A program made the position numbers and the translations under genes. Source: Blautia sp. MSJ-9 (GTDB lineage: Bacteria; Bacillota; Clostridia; Lachnospirales; Lachnospiraceae). From it: DNA of 43,266 nucleotides. The stretch spans positions 1 through 43,266 of the forward strand of contig NZ_JAHLQG010000029.1 of the NCBI RefSeq assembly GCF_018919065.1. The letters run 5' to 3'. Position 1 is the stretch's first letter; every line of letters starts with the position of its first letter. The notes beneath the pieces are model-generated. The model worked only from the letters and a program-made list of their open reading frames with translations, was not told the DNA's origin and did no database searches. This document shows, one piece after another, positions 14,206 to 23,006 of the stretch.

Positions 14206-16554
14206 ATGAAGAAAAAAGATATAGAACGAAGAAAGAAGTTTATCCTGGAACTGCTGGGGGATCCCATTTATAAACCAATGAGACTCCGCGAGATCTCTAC
14301 ACTTCTGAGACTTTCCAAAGAAGAGAAGCGAGACCTCTACGATGTTCTGGATGAACTTTGCTATGAGGGAAAAGTATCCGTAGACAACAAAGGCAGATAC
14401 GAAAAGGTCAAAGGAAAATGGAAGAAGAAAAAAGACGACCGTTACTATGATGACCGAAGAGAAGAATATGGCGCAGACCATGGCAAAAAGAAAAAAGACA
14501 AACTGAAAGATAAGAACAGAGACAAGGCCAAAGAGAAAAGCCGCGGAAGAAATCGCGACAGAGATTTCCGGGAGGAAGACAGTTATAAGGAAGAGTACCT
14601 TGAGGGAATTCAGGCAGAGGGAACTTTCATCGGTCATCCGAAAGGCTTCGGTTTCGTAGAAATCGAAGGACAGGAAGAGGACATCTTTATCCCTGAGTCT
14701 GATACTGGCACAGCTATGCATCAGGACAAAGTACGTATCATTATCCGTGACGGACAGAAAGAAGGCAAGCGCAAAGAAGGCGTAGTAGTCAAAGTTCTGG
14801 AACGTGGCATGCCGGAAATCGTAGGTACTTACCAGTTAAACCGTGACTTCGGTTTCGTGATCAGTGACAACCCGAAATTCTCTAAAGACATTTTTATCCC
14901 ACGTAAAGAAGCAGCAGGAATCAAAAATGGAGATAAAGTAATCGCAGTGATCACGGATTACGGCTCCAAGAATAAGAATCCTGAGGGAAAAATCAAGGAG
15001 AACCTTGGAAATATCCGCACACCGGGCACAGACATTCTGGCAATCGTCAAGAGTTTCGGAATTCCGAGCGAATTCCCGGAGAAAGTAATGAAGCAGGCAC
15101 AGCGTGTCCCGGATCATGTGCTGGATGCAGACAGAGACGGCAGACTGGATCTGAGACATCTGCAGACGGTCACCATTGACGGCGAAGATGCCAAAGATCT
15201 GGATGATGCGATCTCATTGACAAAAGAAGGAGACATTTACCATCTTGGAGTTCATATCGCAGATGTAAGCAACTATGTACAGTATAACAGTGCCCTGGAC
15301 AAAGAAGCATTGAAACGTGGAACCAGTGTTTATCTGGCAGACCGTGTTGTACCAATGCTTCCGGAACGTCTTTCCAATGGAATCTGTTCCCTGAATCAGG
15401 GAGAAGACCGCCTGGCATTAAGCTGTCTGATGGACATCAACGAAAAAGGTAAGGTAGTTTCGCACCAGATCGCAGAAACAGTGATTAACGTAAATGAGCG
15501 TATGTGTTATACTGATGTAAAGAACATTCTTGAAGACACAGATGAAGACGCAAAGAAACGCTATGAGGAACTGATACCGATGTTCTTTATGATGAAAGAA
15601 CTGTCTGGAATCTTAAGAAACAGCCGTCATCACAGAGGATCTATTGACTTTGATTTCCCGGAGAGCAAGATCATTCTGAATGCAGCAGGAAAAGCCATCG
15701 ACGTAAAGCCATATGAAGCAAATGTGGCAACTAAGATCATCGAGGATTTCATGCTGATGGCAAACGAGACTGTAGCACAGGAATACTGCACAGAAGAGAT
15801 TCCGTTTGTATACAGAACCCACGATAATCCGGATCCTGAGAAAGTGGAGAGTCTTCTGACATTGCTTCATAATCAGGGAGTAAAGATCCAGAAAGCAAAA
15901 GAAGAGATCACTCCAAAAGAAATCCAGCAGATTATTGAAAGCATCGAAGGACTTCCGAATGAAGCAATGATCAGCCGTCTGGTATTGCGTTCCATGAAAC
16001 AGGCGAAATACACCACAGAATGCAGTGGTCACTTCGGATTGGCAGCAAAATATTACTGCCATTTCACATCTCCGATCAGACGTTACCCTGACCTGCAGAT
16101 CCACAGGATCATCAAGGATAACTTACGAGGCAGACTGATGCGTGAGGGAAGAACAGAACACTATGCGGAAATTCTGGATGAAGTTGCGAGACAGTCCAGT
16201 GTGTGTGAACGCCGGGCAGATGAGGCGGAGCGTGAATCAGACAAGCTGAAGAAAGCAGAATATATGTCCTATCATCTGGGCGAAGAGTTCGAGGGAATTA
16301 TTTCAGGTGTTACCGGATGGGGACTCTATGTGGAACTTCCAAACACAGTAGAAGGTCTGGTACATGTCAACACTCTGCGTGATGACTACTATATTTTTGA
16401 CCAGGAAACCTATGAACTTCGCGGTGAGATGACAAAGAAAGTCTACAAGCTTGGAGATAAAGTCCGTGTCCGTGTGGCAGATGCAGATAAAATGCTCAAA
16501 ACTGTAGACTTTGAACTGGTTTCCAATGTCTGGGATAATGAGGAAGAAAATTAA
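14206..16554 (+). CDS. rnr: Ribonuclease R
   Basis: RNase R is a processive 3'-to-5' exoribonuclease that degrades structured RNA and, with tmRNA-SmpB, mRNA from stalled ribosomes. The 782-residue product starts at ATG 14206 after AAAGGAGC. Domains in order: a winged helix near residues 5-60, a long Lys/Arg/Glu/Asp-rich linker (about 65-135), two cold-shock domains (FIGHPKGFGFVEIEG; RDFGFVISD), the RNB catalytic domain with GEDAKDLDDAISL near 325 that binds Mg2+, and a C-terminal S1 domain from about 695 (GIISGVTGWGLYVELPNTVE). The charged linker is unusually long. It lies upstream of smpB, its functional partner. Confidence 0.97.
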   Translation: MKKKDIERRKKFILELLGDPIYKPMRLREISTLLRLSKEEKRDLYDVLDELCYEGKVSVDNKGRYEKVKGKWKKKKDDRYYDDRREEYGADHGKKKKDKLKDKNRDKAKEKSRGRNRDRDFREEDSYKEEYLEGIQAEGTFIGHPKGFGFVEIEGQEEDIFIPESDTGTAMHQDKVRIIIRDGQKEGKRKEGVVVKVLERGMPEIVGTYQLNRDFGFVISDNPKFSKDIFIPRKEAAGIKNGDKVIAVITDYGSKNKNPEGKIKENLGNIRTPGTDILAIVKSFGIPSEFPEKVMKQAQRVPDHVLDADRDGRLDLRHLQTVTIDGEDAKDLDDAISLTKEGDIYHLGVHIADVSNYVQYNSALDKEALKRGTSVYLADRVVPMLPERLSNGICSLNQGEDRLALSCLMDINEKGKVVSHQIAETVINVNERMCYTDVKNILEDTDEDAKKRYEELIPMFFMMKELSGILRNSRHHRGSIDFDFPESKIILNAAGKAIDVKPYEANVATKIIEDFMLMANETVAQEYCTEEIPFVYRTHDNPDPEKVESLLTLLHNQGVKIQKAKEEITPKEIQQIIESIEGLPNEAMISRLVLRSMKQAKYTTECSGHFGLAAKYYCHFTSPIRRYPDLQIHRIIKDNLRGRLMREGRTEHYAEILDEVARQSSVCERRADEAERESDKLKKAEYMSYHLGEEFEGIISGVTGWGLYVELPNTVEGLVHVNTLRDDYYIFDQETYELRGEMTKKVYKLGDKVRVRVADADKMLKTVDFELVSNVWDNEEEN

Positions 16555-16681
16555 GCAACAAATTTGCATGTATTTACATGTAAATCTAACGGAAATCCGA
16601 TAAATCATTTTATTTGCCGGACAATCTGTAATTTATAGCAAAAATATGTTATAACTGTATAAAAATGGCTTGGAGGATATT

Positions 16682-17152
16682 ATGGCAAAGAAAAAAGGAA
16701 TGAAGCTGATTGCCAATAATAAAAAGGCATTTCATGACTATTTTATAGAAGATACTTATGAAGCCGGCATTGCCCTTGCAGGAACAGAAGTAAAATCCCT
16801 GCGTATGGGCAAATGCAGCATCAAAGAATCCTTTATCCGTGTAGAGAACGGAGAGGTTTACATCTACGGAATGCATATCAGCCCTTATGAAAAAGGTAAT
16901 ATTTTCAACAAGGATCCGCTGAGAATCCGTAAGCTTTTGCTTCACAGATACGAGATCAATAAGATTGAAGCAAAGCTCAAAGAAAAAGGTTTAACTTTAG
17001 TACCTCTGAAAGTTTACTTCAAAGACAGTCTTGTAAAAGTAGAGATCGGCATGGCCCGAGGCAAGAAACTCTACGACAAGAGACAGGATATCGCGAAGAA
17101 AGATCAGAGAAGAGAAGCAGAGCGCGACTTCAAGGTTAAGAACCTGTACTAG
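16682..17152 (+). CDS. smpB: SsrA-binding protein SmpB
   Basis: SmpB binds tmRNA and brings it to stalled ribosomes. The start is ATG 16682 ([20 protein letters not shown]) with TTGGAGGATAT before it; the frame's upstream TTG at 16670 is part of that site. The 156-residue product has the family's hallmark [20 protein letters not shown], then [17 protein letters not shown], and the basic tail [19 protein letters not shown] that enters the decoding centre. It follows rnr, as in most Firmicutes. The tmRNA gene ssrA is not seen in the window. Confidence 0.97.
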   Translation: MAKKKGMKLIANNKKAFHDYFIEDTYEAGIALAGTEVKSLRMGKCSIKESFIRVENGEVYIYGMHISPYEKGNIFNKDPLRIRKLLLHRYEINKIEAKLKEKGLTLVPLKVYFKDSLVKVEIGMARGKKLYDKRQDIAKKDQRREAERDFKVKNLY

Positions 17153-17175
17153 AGCGTGTTTTGTACATGCTCTAG
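17149..17175 (+). other. Hairpin containing the smpB stop codon
   Basis: CTAGAGCGTGT (17149-17159) pairs with ACATGCTCTAG (17165-17175), one G-T pair. The smpB stop (TAG 17150-17152) lies in its 5' arm. No T-run follows, so it is a weak terminator at best or a 3'-end stabiliser. Confidence 0.5.
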
Positions 17176-17234
17176 CAATATTACCAAATCCTTTAGATTA
17201 GAATTGTGAAATGTTATGAAAATTCTAATGGATA

Positions 17235-17263
17235 TTGCAAAAATATTCGAAAATTTTTATAAT
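17235..17263 (+). promoter_or_regulatory. Promoter of the cytidylate-kinase-like gene
   Basis: TTGCAA (17235-17240), 17 bases, TATAAT (17258-17263). An inverted repeat ATTAGAATT / AATTCTAAT (17197-17229) lies just upstream. Confidence 0.65.
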
Positions 17264-17326
17264 ATGGCTAGATAAAAAAATAACAATTCATTTTCAGGCA
17301 GATGAGCTGAAAGGAGTGGTGCCCCT

Positions 17327-17917
17327 ATGAAAACAATCACGATCAGCAGACAGTATGGAAGCGGTGGAAGACACATTGCAGCTTTGCTTTCAGAGAAGAT
17401 GGGAGTTCCCTTTTACGACAGTAAACTTTTGCTGAAAGCAGCAGAGAGACATGGGATCAGCCAGGAGGTTATTGACGAATTTAAAGGCAAGACCAGTCTT
17501 CTCTATGCGATCGGAGTAATGATGTCAGAAGAATCACAAGATAAAAGACGCCAGACGATTCCTGAGAAGATGTTTCATGCACAGGAAGAAGCAGTGAAAC
17601 GTCTGGCACAGGAAGGTCCGTGTGTTTTTGTTGGAAGATGCGCAGACCAGATTCTGAAAGACGATAACCAGCTGCTTCGCGTGTATATTTATGCATCTAA
17701 TATGGAAGACCGTATTAAACGGATCAAGAAGAATAAAAATCTTTCTCAGAGAGAGGCACTTGACAGGATCGCATACAAAGACCGCCAGAGAAGAGATTAT
17801 TATGATTTTTATACAGGTCATGAATGGGGAAAGATGGAGAATTACGATATCTGCCTGAATACATCGGTTTTGTCAGAGGAAGAGTGTGTAGAACTTTTGA
17901 TGAAACTTGCAGAATAA
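17327..17917 (+). CDS. Cytidylate-kinase-like family protein
   Basis: The 196-residue product starts at ATG 17327 after AAAGGAGTG. It has a P-loop variant near the N-terminus (TISRQYGSGGRHIAALLSEK), typical of the Cytidylate_kinase-like family (Pfam CMK-like), followed by FVGRCADQIL and a basic lid (RIKRIKKNKNLSQREALDRI), and ends with YYDFYTGHEWG...YDICLNTS. This family is related to CMP kinase but is distinct from the essential Cmk; its substrate is not known. It is a single-gene unit with its own promoter and terminator. A second, broken member is fused to a permease remnant at 37.3-37.9 kb. Confidence 0.9.
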   Translation: MKTITISRQYGSGGRHIAALLSEKMGVPFYDSKLLLKAAERHGISQEVIDEFKGKTSLLYAIGVMMSEESQDKRRQTIPEKMFHAQEEAVKRLAQEGPCVFVGRCADQILKDDNQLLRVYIYASNMEDRIKRIKKNKNLSQREALDRIAYKDRQRRDYYDFYTGHEWGKMENYDICLNTSVLSEEECVELLMKLAE

Positions 17918-17945
17918 AATAAATATGACCAAAAAGAGATGACAC

Positions 17946-17976
17946 AGGACTGCCAGAGTAGCATGGCAGTCCTTTC
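17946..17976 (+). terminator. Intrinsic terminator
   Basis: AGGACTGCCA (17946-17955) pairs perfectly with TGGCAGTCCT (17964-17973), followed by TTC-rich sequence. Confidence 0.75.
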
Positions 17977-18017
17977 TGTCTATATTAAGAAAAGTTTTAT
18001 GAAATGATGGGGGAATT

Positions 18018-18543
18018 ATGAAGAGAGGGAAAAACACATCAGTCAAATGGAAGATGGTAGGCATGATCCTGTTATACTGGGCGCTTCCATTTGTATTGAT
18101 GCTGGCACTTGTGGGGCATATCATGGCAGACCGGCAGGAGAAGACCGGTCTGGAGCGTATGGCAGCACAGCTTGAAATGGATAATCAGAACAGTATCGAA
18201 CGGATTGACAGTGCCATCAGCGATTCACGCCAGGCCACATATGACAAAACATTGTACAGTTATTATGACGAATTTCGTAAAGGCAGCGTAAACTTTGACA
18301 CGGTATACAACAAAGGTCAGTACTATATGGCAAAGCAGTATGGAAAAACTGCTTTGAATCACTGCTGCACTTTTATGACAACGCAAATGTAAAAATTGTG
18401 CTGGACGGAAAAAACATCGTCACACAGGGAAATGCAGAAATCTGGAAAGATGCACCGGAAGCAGAGAAAAAAGGTTCTGCTGTATACACAGTAAAAGATA
18501 AGAAAGCATATATCTGCCATATGGTAAAGGGCAGTGACGACCA
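18018..18543 (+). pseudogene. Sensor histidine kinase (YesM-type), N-terminal remnant
   Basis: A start at ATG 18018 follows GGGGGAATT. The readable part has a basic N-terminus, one membrane helix (MILLYWALPFVLMLALVGHIM) and an extracellular sensor segment. The frame shifts near 18345-18365: the second frame continues LLHFYDNANVKIVLDGKNIV and KAYICHMVKG until it runs into permease sequence at about 18534. The second membrane helix, HAMP and kinase domains are gone. YesM-type kinases sense sugars or oligosaccharides together with a YesN response regulator and an ABC importer, and remnants of both of those follow. Confidence 0.75.
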
Positions 18544-19004
18544 TTTATCCGATCTTATGGGTTGTGCTGAACTCCTTTAAGGTAAAAGACAAGATCATGG
18601 TAGATTCCTTTGCGCTTCCTGTCGGAGATCTTTTTACCACAGCCAATTACAAGATGGCGTTTGAGAGACTGGGGATCGCAACGGCATACAGAAACAGTAT
18701 GATCATCTCCGGAACCGTGGCACTGGCAGTTATCCTGCTGGCAGGAATGGCATCCTTTGCAACAGTAGCGATCTTCTCATTCCTCTGGAGTTATAATGAT
18801 CTGTTTACACAGATGTTCTTCCTGAGAAATAAGAAGTTCTGGGCGATCACCCGACTGATGCAGATGCTCACATCCAAAGAAGGAACCAACTACGGATTGA
18901 TGGCATCTACGGTTTCACTAGTAGTTATTCCGGTCATTATCGTATATATTTTCTTACAGAAATATATCATAAAAGGAATGACAGCCGGAGCAGTTAAGGG
19001 TTAA
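18534..19004 (+). pseudogene. Carbohydrate ABC transporter permease (MalG-type), internally deleted
   Basis: The frame begins mid-helix (TIYPILWVVLNSFKVKDKIM), followed by the periplasmic loop typical of MalG/CUT1 permeases (SFALPVGDLFTTANYKMAFE) and the helix YRNSMIISGTVALAVILLAGM. After GMASFA it jumps to the C-terminal part, FSFLWSYNDLFTQMFFLRN and VIIVYIFLQKYIIKGMTAGAVKG. About 110-120 residues, including the EAA loop that contacts the ATPase, are missing, and the N-terminus is replaced by kinase sequence. The protein would be 156 residues instead of about 275-280, so it cannot be a working permease. Confidence 0.8.
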
Positions 19005-19123
19005 TAAAAGTTGATAAAAAGATTTCTGATGTAATTGCGAGCTGGTATCTAACGTATAGCAACAGATATCGACAGAAAAAACAGAAATCCGAAAAAATGA
19101 AATATAAGGTATTGCATAAAAAG

Positions 19124-19157
19124 GAGCATCCGCTGATTACAGGGGGTGTTCTCTTTT
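19124..19157 (+). terminator. Weak terminator
   Basis: GAGCATCC (19124-19131) pairs with GGGTGTTC (19144-19151) with two G-T pairs, followed by TCTTTT. Confidence 0.5.
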
Positions 19158-19194
19158 GTGCAATAATAAGAAATGGGAAAACGGGGGATTTTTT

Positions 19195-19392
19195 ATGTAT
19201 AAAGTGGTTATTATTGATGATGAACCGATCATTGTGGAAGGACTGTCAAGACTTCTGCCATGGGAACAGTATCACTGCAGGATCGCTGATGTGGCAGAAA
19301 TGGTCGGATTTACAGACGTGGCACATTTTTCCAGAGTATTTAAGAAGACAGAGGGAATTTCTGCAAATGAATATAGAAATACGAAACTCTAA
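19195..19392 (+). pseudogene. YesN-type response regulator, internally deleted
   Basis: From ATG 19195 (GGGGGA upstream) the frame gives the first 28 residues of a receiver domain (MYKVVIIDDEPIIVEGLSRL, with the acidic pair DDE) and then, without a shift, the last part of an AraC-type DNA-binding domain (VAEMVGFTDVAHFSRVFKKT, then ISANEYR). The phosphoacceptor Asp, linker and first helix-turn-helix, roughly 400 residues, are deleted. The open frame of 65 codons would give a chimeric peptide. It completes a decayed sugar-uptake regulatory cluster with the two preceding remnants. Confidence 0.8.
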
Positions 19393-19428
19393 AAGTCTTA
19401 AAATTGTATGAAATCAGTAGAGGTTTGG

Positions 19429-19457
19429 TTGACAAGTTTTCGATACTCTGCAATAAT
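19429..19457 (+). promoter_or_regulatory. Promoter of the lipoprotein gene
   Basis: TTGACA (19429-19434), 17 bases, AATAAT (19452-19457). Confidence 0.6.
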
Positions 19458-19522
19458 AGGAAATTGAAAAAATGACAATGTAAAAGAAAAAAGATATTCC
19501 ATATAGCAGGAGGGAATATATT

Positions 19523-20614
19523 ATGAAAAAACGTTATTTAATACTGGCAGGTCTGCTGGTAATGACAGTGGCAGCTGCCGGATGTGGTAAGAAACAGACA
19601 ACAGAAGAAACGCCTGTAGAGGCAACAGCTACCCCGACTCCTGAAGTAACCAAGGCAGTCGATATGGTAGATATGCAGCAGACATCAGATGAAGATATAA
19701 AGAATGTAATGGGAGAGAAGACTTCCACAGCATCTAAGATTGTATTTGTAAATAATACAGGAGATGACATCCAGTCAGTCTATATCCGTACTCATGTGGA
19801 TGAAGACAGTGAGGATTATGATGCAGACGAGGATGACGTATGGGGAGACGACCTGATCAATGGAATGTTTACTCTGACAGACAAGGACAAAGCACTGTAT
19901 TATATGCAGACAGCAAATACACAGGCAACAAGTACGCAGACATCGGGAACGGATACATCAGATACACAGACAACAGCATCTAACAAAATGACGGCTTCTT
20001 ATGATATCCGTATCACATATACAGATGAAGACAAGAACGAATGCTTCTTCCGTGACATTCCTCTTGGAACGATTTCACAGATTACATTATGCATGGACGG
20101 CACAGATGATGATGCCATTCCGTATGCTAAATATCTGACAGGTACTTCAACAAAAGAAGTATCCACACTTGCGGCAGTAAAGAAACGTCTGGGACTGGAT
20201 GACAGCAGTGATTCTGAGTCAGATTCTACAGATAGCAGTAATACAGATTCTACAGATAATACAGACTCTACAGACAATAATAACAACAGTGACAGCGGAA
20301 ATAATGGCGGCACAGGCGGTCAGGACAGCGATGGAAATGGCGGCTCTGATACAGATCCGGACGGTGACGGAAATGGCGGTGGTAATACCGACGATCCAGA
20401 TGATCCGGGCGACGGTGGAGATATGATCTCTACAGCAGAGCAGTATATCGGTCAGTCTCTGGACGCACTTGAGAGTGCATGTGGTTCTCCACAGGGCAGC
20501 AGCTATGAGGATGACCCTGAGACAGGCAAGACAGGATTCCACTATTACAGCAATTTCACAGTTTCTACAACAGTTGATGAAAATGGTAATGAAATTGTTG
20601 CCGGAATATGGTAA
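19523..20614 (+). CDS. Lipoprotein with Ser/Asp/Asn/Gly-rich spacer
   Basis: The 363-residue product starts at ATG 19523 after AGGAGGG. The signal peptide ends in a lipobox (VAAAGC, Cys21), so it is anchored to the outer face of the membrane. A T/P-rich stretch follows (PVEATATPTPEVTK), then a folded domain (IVFVNNTGDDIQSVYIR, later MTASYDIRITYTDEDKNECF), then an acidic low-complexity linker of about 75 residues made of S, D, T, N and G (about residues 228-302), then a small C-terminal domain (ISTAEQYIGQSLDALESACG, FHYYSNFTV). I do not recognise a named family; the last part resembles small domains repeated in clostridial lipoproteins. It lies directly before pyrH but has its own promoter. 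Confidence 0.88.
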   Translation: MKKRYLILAGLLVMTVAAAGCGKKQTTEETPVEATATPTPEVTKAVDMVDMQQTSDEDIKNVMGEKTSTASKIVFVNNTGDDIQSVYIRTHVDEDSEDYDADEDDVWGDDLINGMFTLTDKDKALYYMQTANTQATSTQTSGTDTSDTQTTASNKMTASYDIRITYTDEDKNECFFRDIPLGTISQITLCMDGTDDDAIPYAKYLTGTSTKEVSTLAAVKKRLGLDDSSDSESDSTDSSNTDSTDNTDSTDNNNNSDSGNNGGTGGQDSDGNGGSDTDPDGDGNGGGNTDDPDDPGDGGDMISTAEQYIGQSLDALESACGSPQGSSYEDDPETGKTGFHYYSNFTVSTTVDENGNEIVAGIW

Positions 20615-20630
20615 AATAAGAATACCAATG

Positions 20631-20689
20631 TAACAGAAGAGGAGAAGTGATGTCTGCCTCTTTGAGACAGGTATCATCAACTTCTGTTA
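20631..20689 (+). promoter_or_regulatory. Long hairpin in the pyrH leader
   Basis: TAACAGAAG (20631-20639) pairs perfectly with CTTCTGTTA (20681-20689); inside, TGATG (20648-20652) pairs with CATCA (20675-20679) and CTG with CAG. It ends 20 bases before the pyrH ribosome site and is not followed by T. It may be a lipoprotein 3' end or a control element of pyrH. Confidence 0.45.
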
Positions 20690-20724
20690 TCTGCGATAAA
20701 TTTAATTTTAGGAGACAGTTATTT

Positions 20725-21420
20725 ATGAAGCGTGTATTATTAAAATTAAGCGGTGAAGCCCTTGCCGGAGAGAAGAAAACCGGATTTGATGAGGCAACTG
20801 TTATTGAAGTTGCAAAGCAGATCAAGACAATTGCAGAAGAGGGTCTGCAGATCGGTATCGTGATCGGCGGAGGTAATTTCTGGAGAGGACGTACAAGCGA
20901 GACCATCGATAGAAATAAAGCTGACCAGATTGGTATGCTTGCAACAGTTATGAACTGTATTTATGTATCTGACATCTGCAGATACCTTGGATTAAAGACA
21001 GAGATCTTTACCCCATTTGTATGCGGCGCTTTCACAAGCCTTTATTCCAAAGATGCTGTAGAAGAGAGCTTTGCACAGGGCAAGATCGTATTCTTTGCAG
21101 GCGGTACAGGACATCCGTACTTCTCAACAGATACAGCTACCGTACTTCGTGCAGTTGAGATTGAAGCAGAAGCAATCCTCCTTGCAAAGGCAGTTGACGG
21201 AATCTATGACAGCGATCCTAAGACAAACCCGAACGCAGTAAAATATGATGAGATCTCCATCGAAGAAGTAGTTGCAAAGAAACTGGCCGCTATGGACCTG
21301 ACAGCGTCTATCATGTGCATGGAGCAGAAGATGCCGATGCTGGTATTCGCACTGGATGAGAAAGACAGCATCATCAATGCAGTTCACGGTAAATTTGTCG
21401 GAACTAAAGTTACTGTATAA
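20725..21420 (+). CDS. pyrH: UMP kinase
   Basis: PyrH phosphorylates UMP to UDP in pyrimidine synthesis; the bacterial enzyme is a hexamer of the amino-acid-kinase fold, unrelated to eukaryotic UMP-CMP kinases. The ATG at 20725 follows TTAGGAGAC; the frame is open to 20647 but that part forms the leader hairpin. At 231 residues it has the normal length, with KRVLLKLSGEALAG, GIVIGGGNFWRG, FFAGGTGHPYFSTDTATVLRA and AVDGIYDSDPKTNPNA all present. It heads the pyrH-frr-uppS-cdsA-dxr-rseP series, conserved in order across Firmicutes. Confidence 0.98.
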   Translation: MKRVLLKLSGEALAGEKKTGFDEATVIEVAKQIKTIAEEGLQIGIVIGGGNFWRGRTSETIDRNKADQIGMLATVMNCIYVSDICRYLGLKTEIFTPFVCGAFTSLYSKDAVEESFAQGKIVFFAGGTGHPYFSTDTATVLRAVEIEAEAILLAKAVDGIYDSDPKTNPNAVKYDEISIEEVVAKKLAAMDLTASIMCMEQKMPMLVFALDEKDSIINAVHGKFVGTKVTV

Positions 21421-21532
21421 ATTTACAGAAAGAAATTGAGGGACAAGAAAATCTGAGCGTACGAAGAGAGATTTTTGAAACCCCGGTATTTCATATACGA
21501 AACAAAAACTATAAAAGAGGGAGACTAACCTA

Positions 21533-22084
21533 ATGGATGAAAGAATTCAGAAATATGAAGACAAAATGAAAAAGACACTGGCAAGCCTTGACAGCGAACT
21601 GGCTACAATCCGTGCAGGACGTGCAAACCCGCATATCCTTGACAAACTTACAGTAGATTATTATGGAGCTCCGACACCACTTCAGCAGGTGGCAAACATC
21701 ACTGTTCCGGAAGCACGTATGATCCAGATCCAGCCATGGGAATCCAGCCTGATCAAAGGAATCGAGAAAGCAATCCTTGTTTCTGACCTTGGTTTAAACC
21801 CAAGCAACGATGGTAAAGTAATCCGCCTTGTATTCCCGGAACTTACAGAGGAACGCCGTAAAGAACTGGTAAAAGACGTTAAGAAAAAAGGCGAAGCTGC
21901 CAAAGTTGCAGTCCGCAACATCCGTCGTGATGCAAACGATGCATTCAAGAAACTTGCAAAACAGGATGTATCTGAGGACGAAGTAAAAGAGCTTGAGGAT
22001 AAGATCCAGAAGAGCACAGACAAATACATCAAAGAAGTTGATGCGGCAGTGGATGCAAAGAGCAAAGAGATCATGACCGTATAA
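21533..22084 (+). CDS. frr: Ribosome recycling factor
   Basis: RRF splits post-termination ribosomes together with EF-G. The 183-residue product (ATG 21533, AGAGGGAG upstream) has the expected three-helix bundle with the hallmark [38 protein letters not shown], and the later [20 protein letters not shown] and [14 protein letters not shown]. It is 112 bases downstream of pyrH, its usual partner, and is followed by a terminator. Confidence 0.98.
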   Translation: MDERIQKYEDKMKKTLASLDSELATIRAGRANPHILDKLTVDYYGAPTPLQQVANITVPEARMIQIQPWESSLIKGIEKAILVSDLGLNPSNDGKVIRLVFPELTEERRKELVKDVKKKGEAAKVAVRNIRRDANDAFKKLAKQDVSEDEVKELEDKIQKSTDKYIKEVDAAVDAKSKEIMTV

Positions 22085-22097
22085 GGGAAACGAAAAG

Positions 22098-22126
22098 GAG
22101 AGCTCCATGATGCGGGCTCTCTTTTT
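22098..22126 (+). terminator. Terminator after frr
   Basis: GAGAGCTC (22098-22105) pairs with GGGCTCTC (22114-22121), one G-T pair, followed by five T. Confidence 0.8.
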
Positions 22127-22295
22127 GTCTGAATGAAGTAATGTGACTAGCATAAATTCTTTGCATCGCAAAAGGTATTACCGGGCACGGAGTGAATAGT
22201 AATATATTGTTTACTTTGCCGGAGGAATATCTGAGAGATGATGCTGGTGAACAATAAATAAAATATAACAGAATAAGAAAAGGAAACAAGAGAGT

Positions 22296-23003
22296 ATGAA
22301 TGTACCAAATCATATAGCCATTATTCTGGACGGCAATGGCCGCTGGGCGAAAGCAAAAGGAATGCCGAGAAGCTACGGTCATGTAAAAGGATGCGCAAAC
22401 CTGGAAACAGTCTGCGATTACATGAAAGAACTGGGCGTCAAGTATGTAACTGTATACGCTTTTTCCACAGAGAACTGGAAACGTTCCAGAGAAGAAGTAG
22501 ACGGACTGATGAAACTGTTCCGCAGTTACCTTAAGAAATGCATCAAGCTGGCAGACAAAAATAAAATGAGAGTCCGCGTGATCGGTGAAATTTCTGCCTT
22601 TGATCAGGATATCCAGGACAGCATTGTACGTCTGGAAGAATACTCCAGCAAATACGATGAAATCTATTTCCAGATTGCATTAAATTACGGCAGCAGGGAT
22701 GAAATCGTCAGAGGTATCCGCAAACTTGCACAGGATGCAATTGACGGTAAAGTGAAACCGGAAGAAATTGATGAGCATGTATTTGAGAATTATCTGGACA
22801 CAGCAGGAATCCCGGATCCGGATCTGATGATCCGCACAAGCGGAGAATTACGTCTTTCCAACTTCCTGTTATGGCAGCTTGCCTATACAGAATTCTATTT
22901 CACAGACGTAGCATGGCCGGATTTCAACAAGGCAGAACTGGTCAAAGCCATTGAGAAATACAATCAGAGAGACAGAAGATACGGGGGAGTAAAGGAGGAG
23001 TAA
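22296..23003 (+). CDS. uppS: Undecaprenyl diphosphate synthase (isoprenyl transferase)
   Basis: UppS condenses isopentenyl diphosphate onto farnesyl diphosphate to make the C55 carrier for peptidoglycan. The 235-residue product starts at ATG 22296. It contains HIAIILDGNGRWAKAKGMPR, with the catalytic Asp, GHVKGC, YVTVYAFSTENWKRS, and near the end PDLMIRTSGELRLSNFLLWQ and AYTEFYFTDVAWPDF. It is separated by 3 bases from cdsA, so the two are co-transcribed. Confidence 0.97.
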   Translation: MNVPNHIAIILDGNGRWAKAKGMPRSYGHVKGCANLETVCDYMKELGVKYVTVYAFSTENWKRSREEVDGLMKLFRSYLKKCIKLADKNKMRVRVIGEISAFDQDIQDSIVRLEEYSSKYDEIYFQIALNYGSRDEIVRGIRKLAQDAIDGKVKPEEIDEHVFENYLDTAGIPDPDLMIRTSGELRLSNFLLWQLAYTEFYFTDVAWPDFNKAELVKAIEKYNQRDRRYGGVKEE

Positions 23004-23006
23004 TCG

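Noticed and set aside
22127..22295. Short gene or remnant before uppS
   Set aside because: A frame ending LPEEYLRDDAGEQ is open for about 25 codons but lacks a start and a ribosome site; too short to support.
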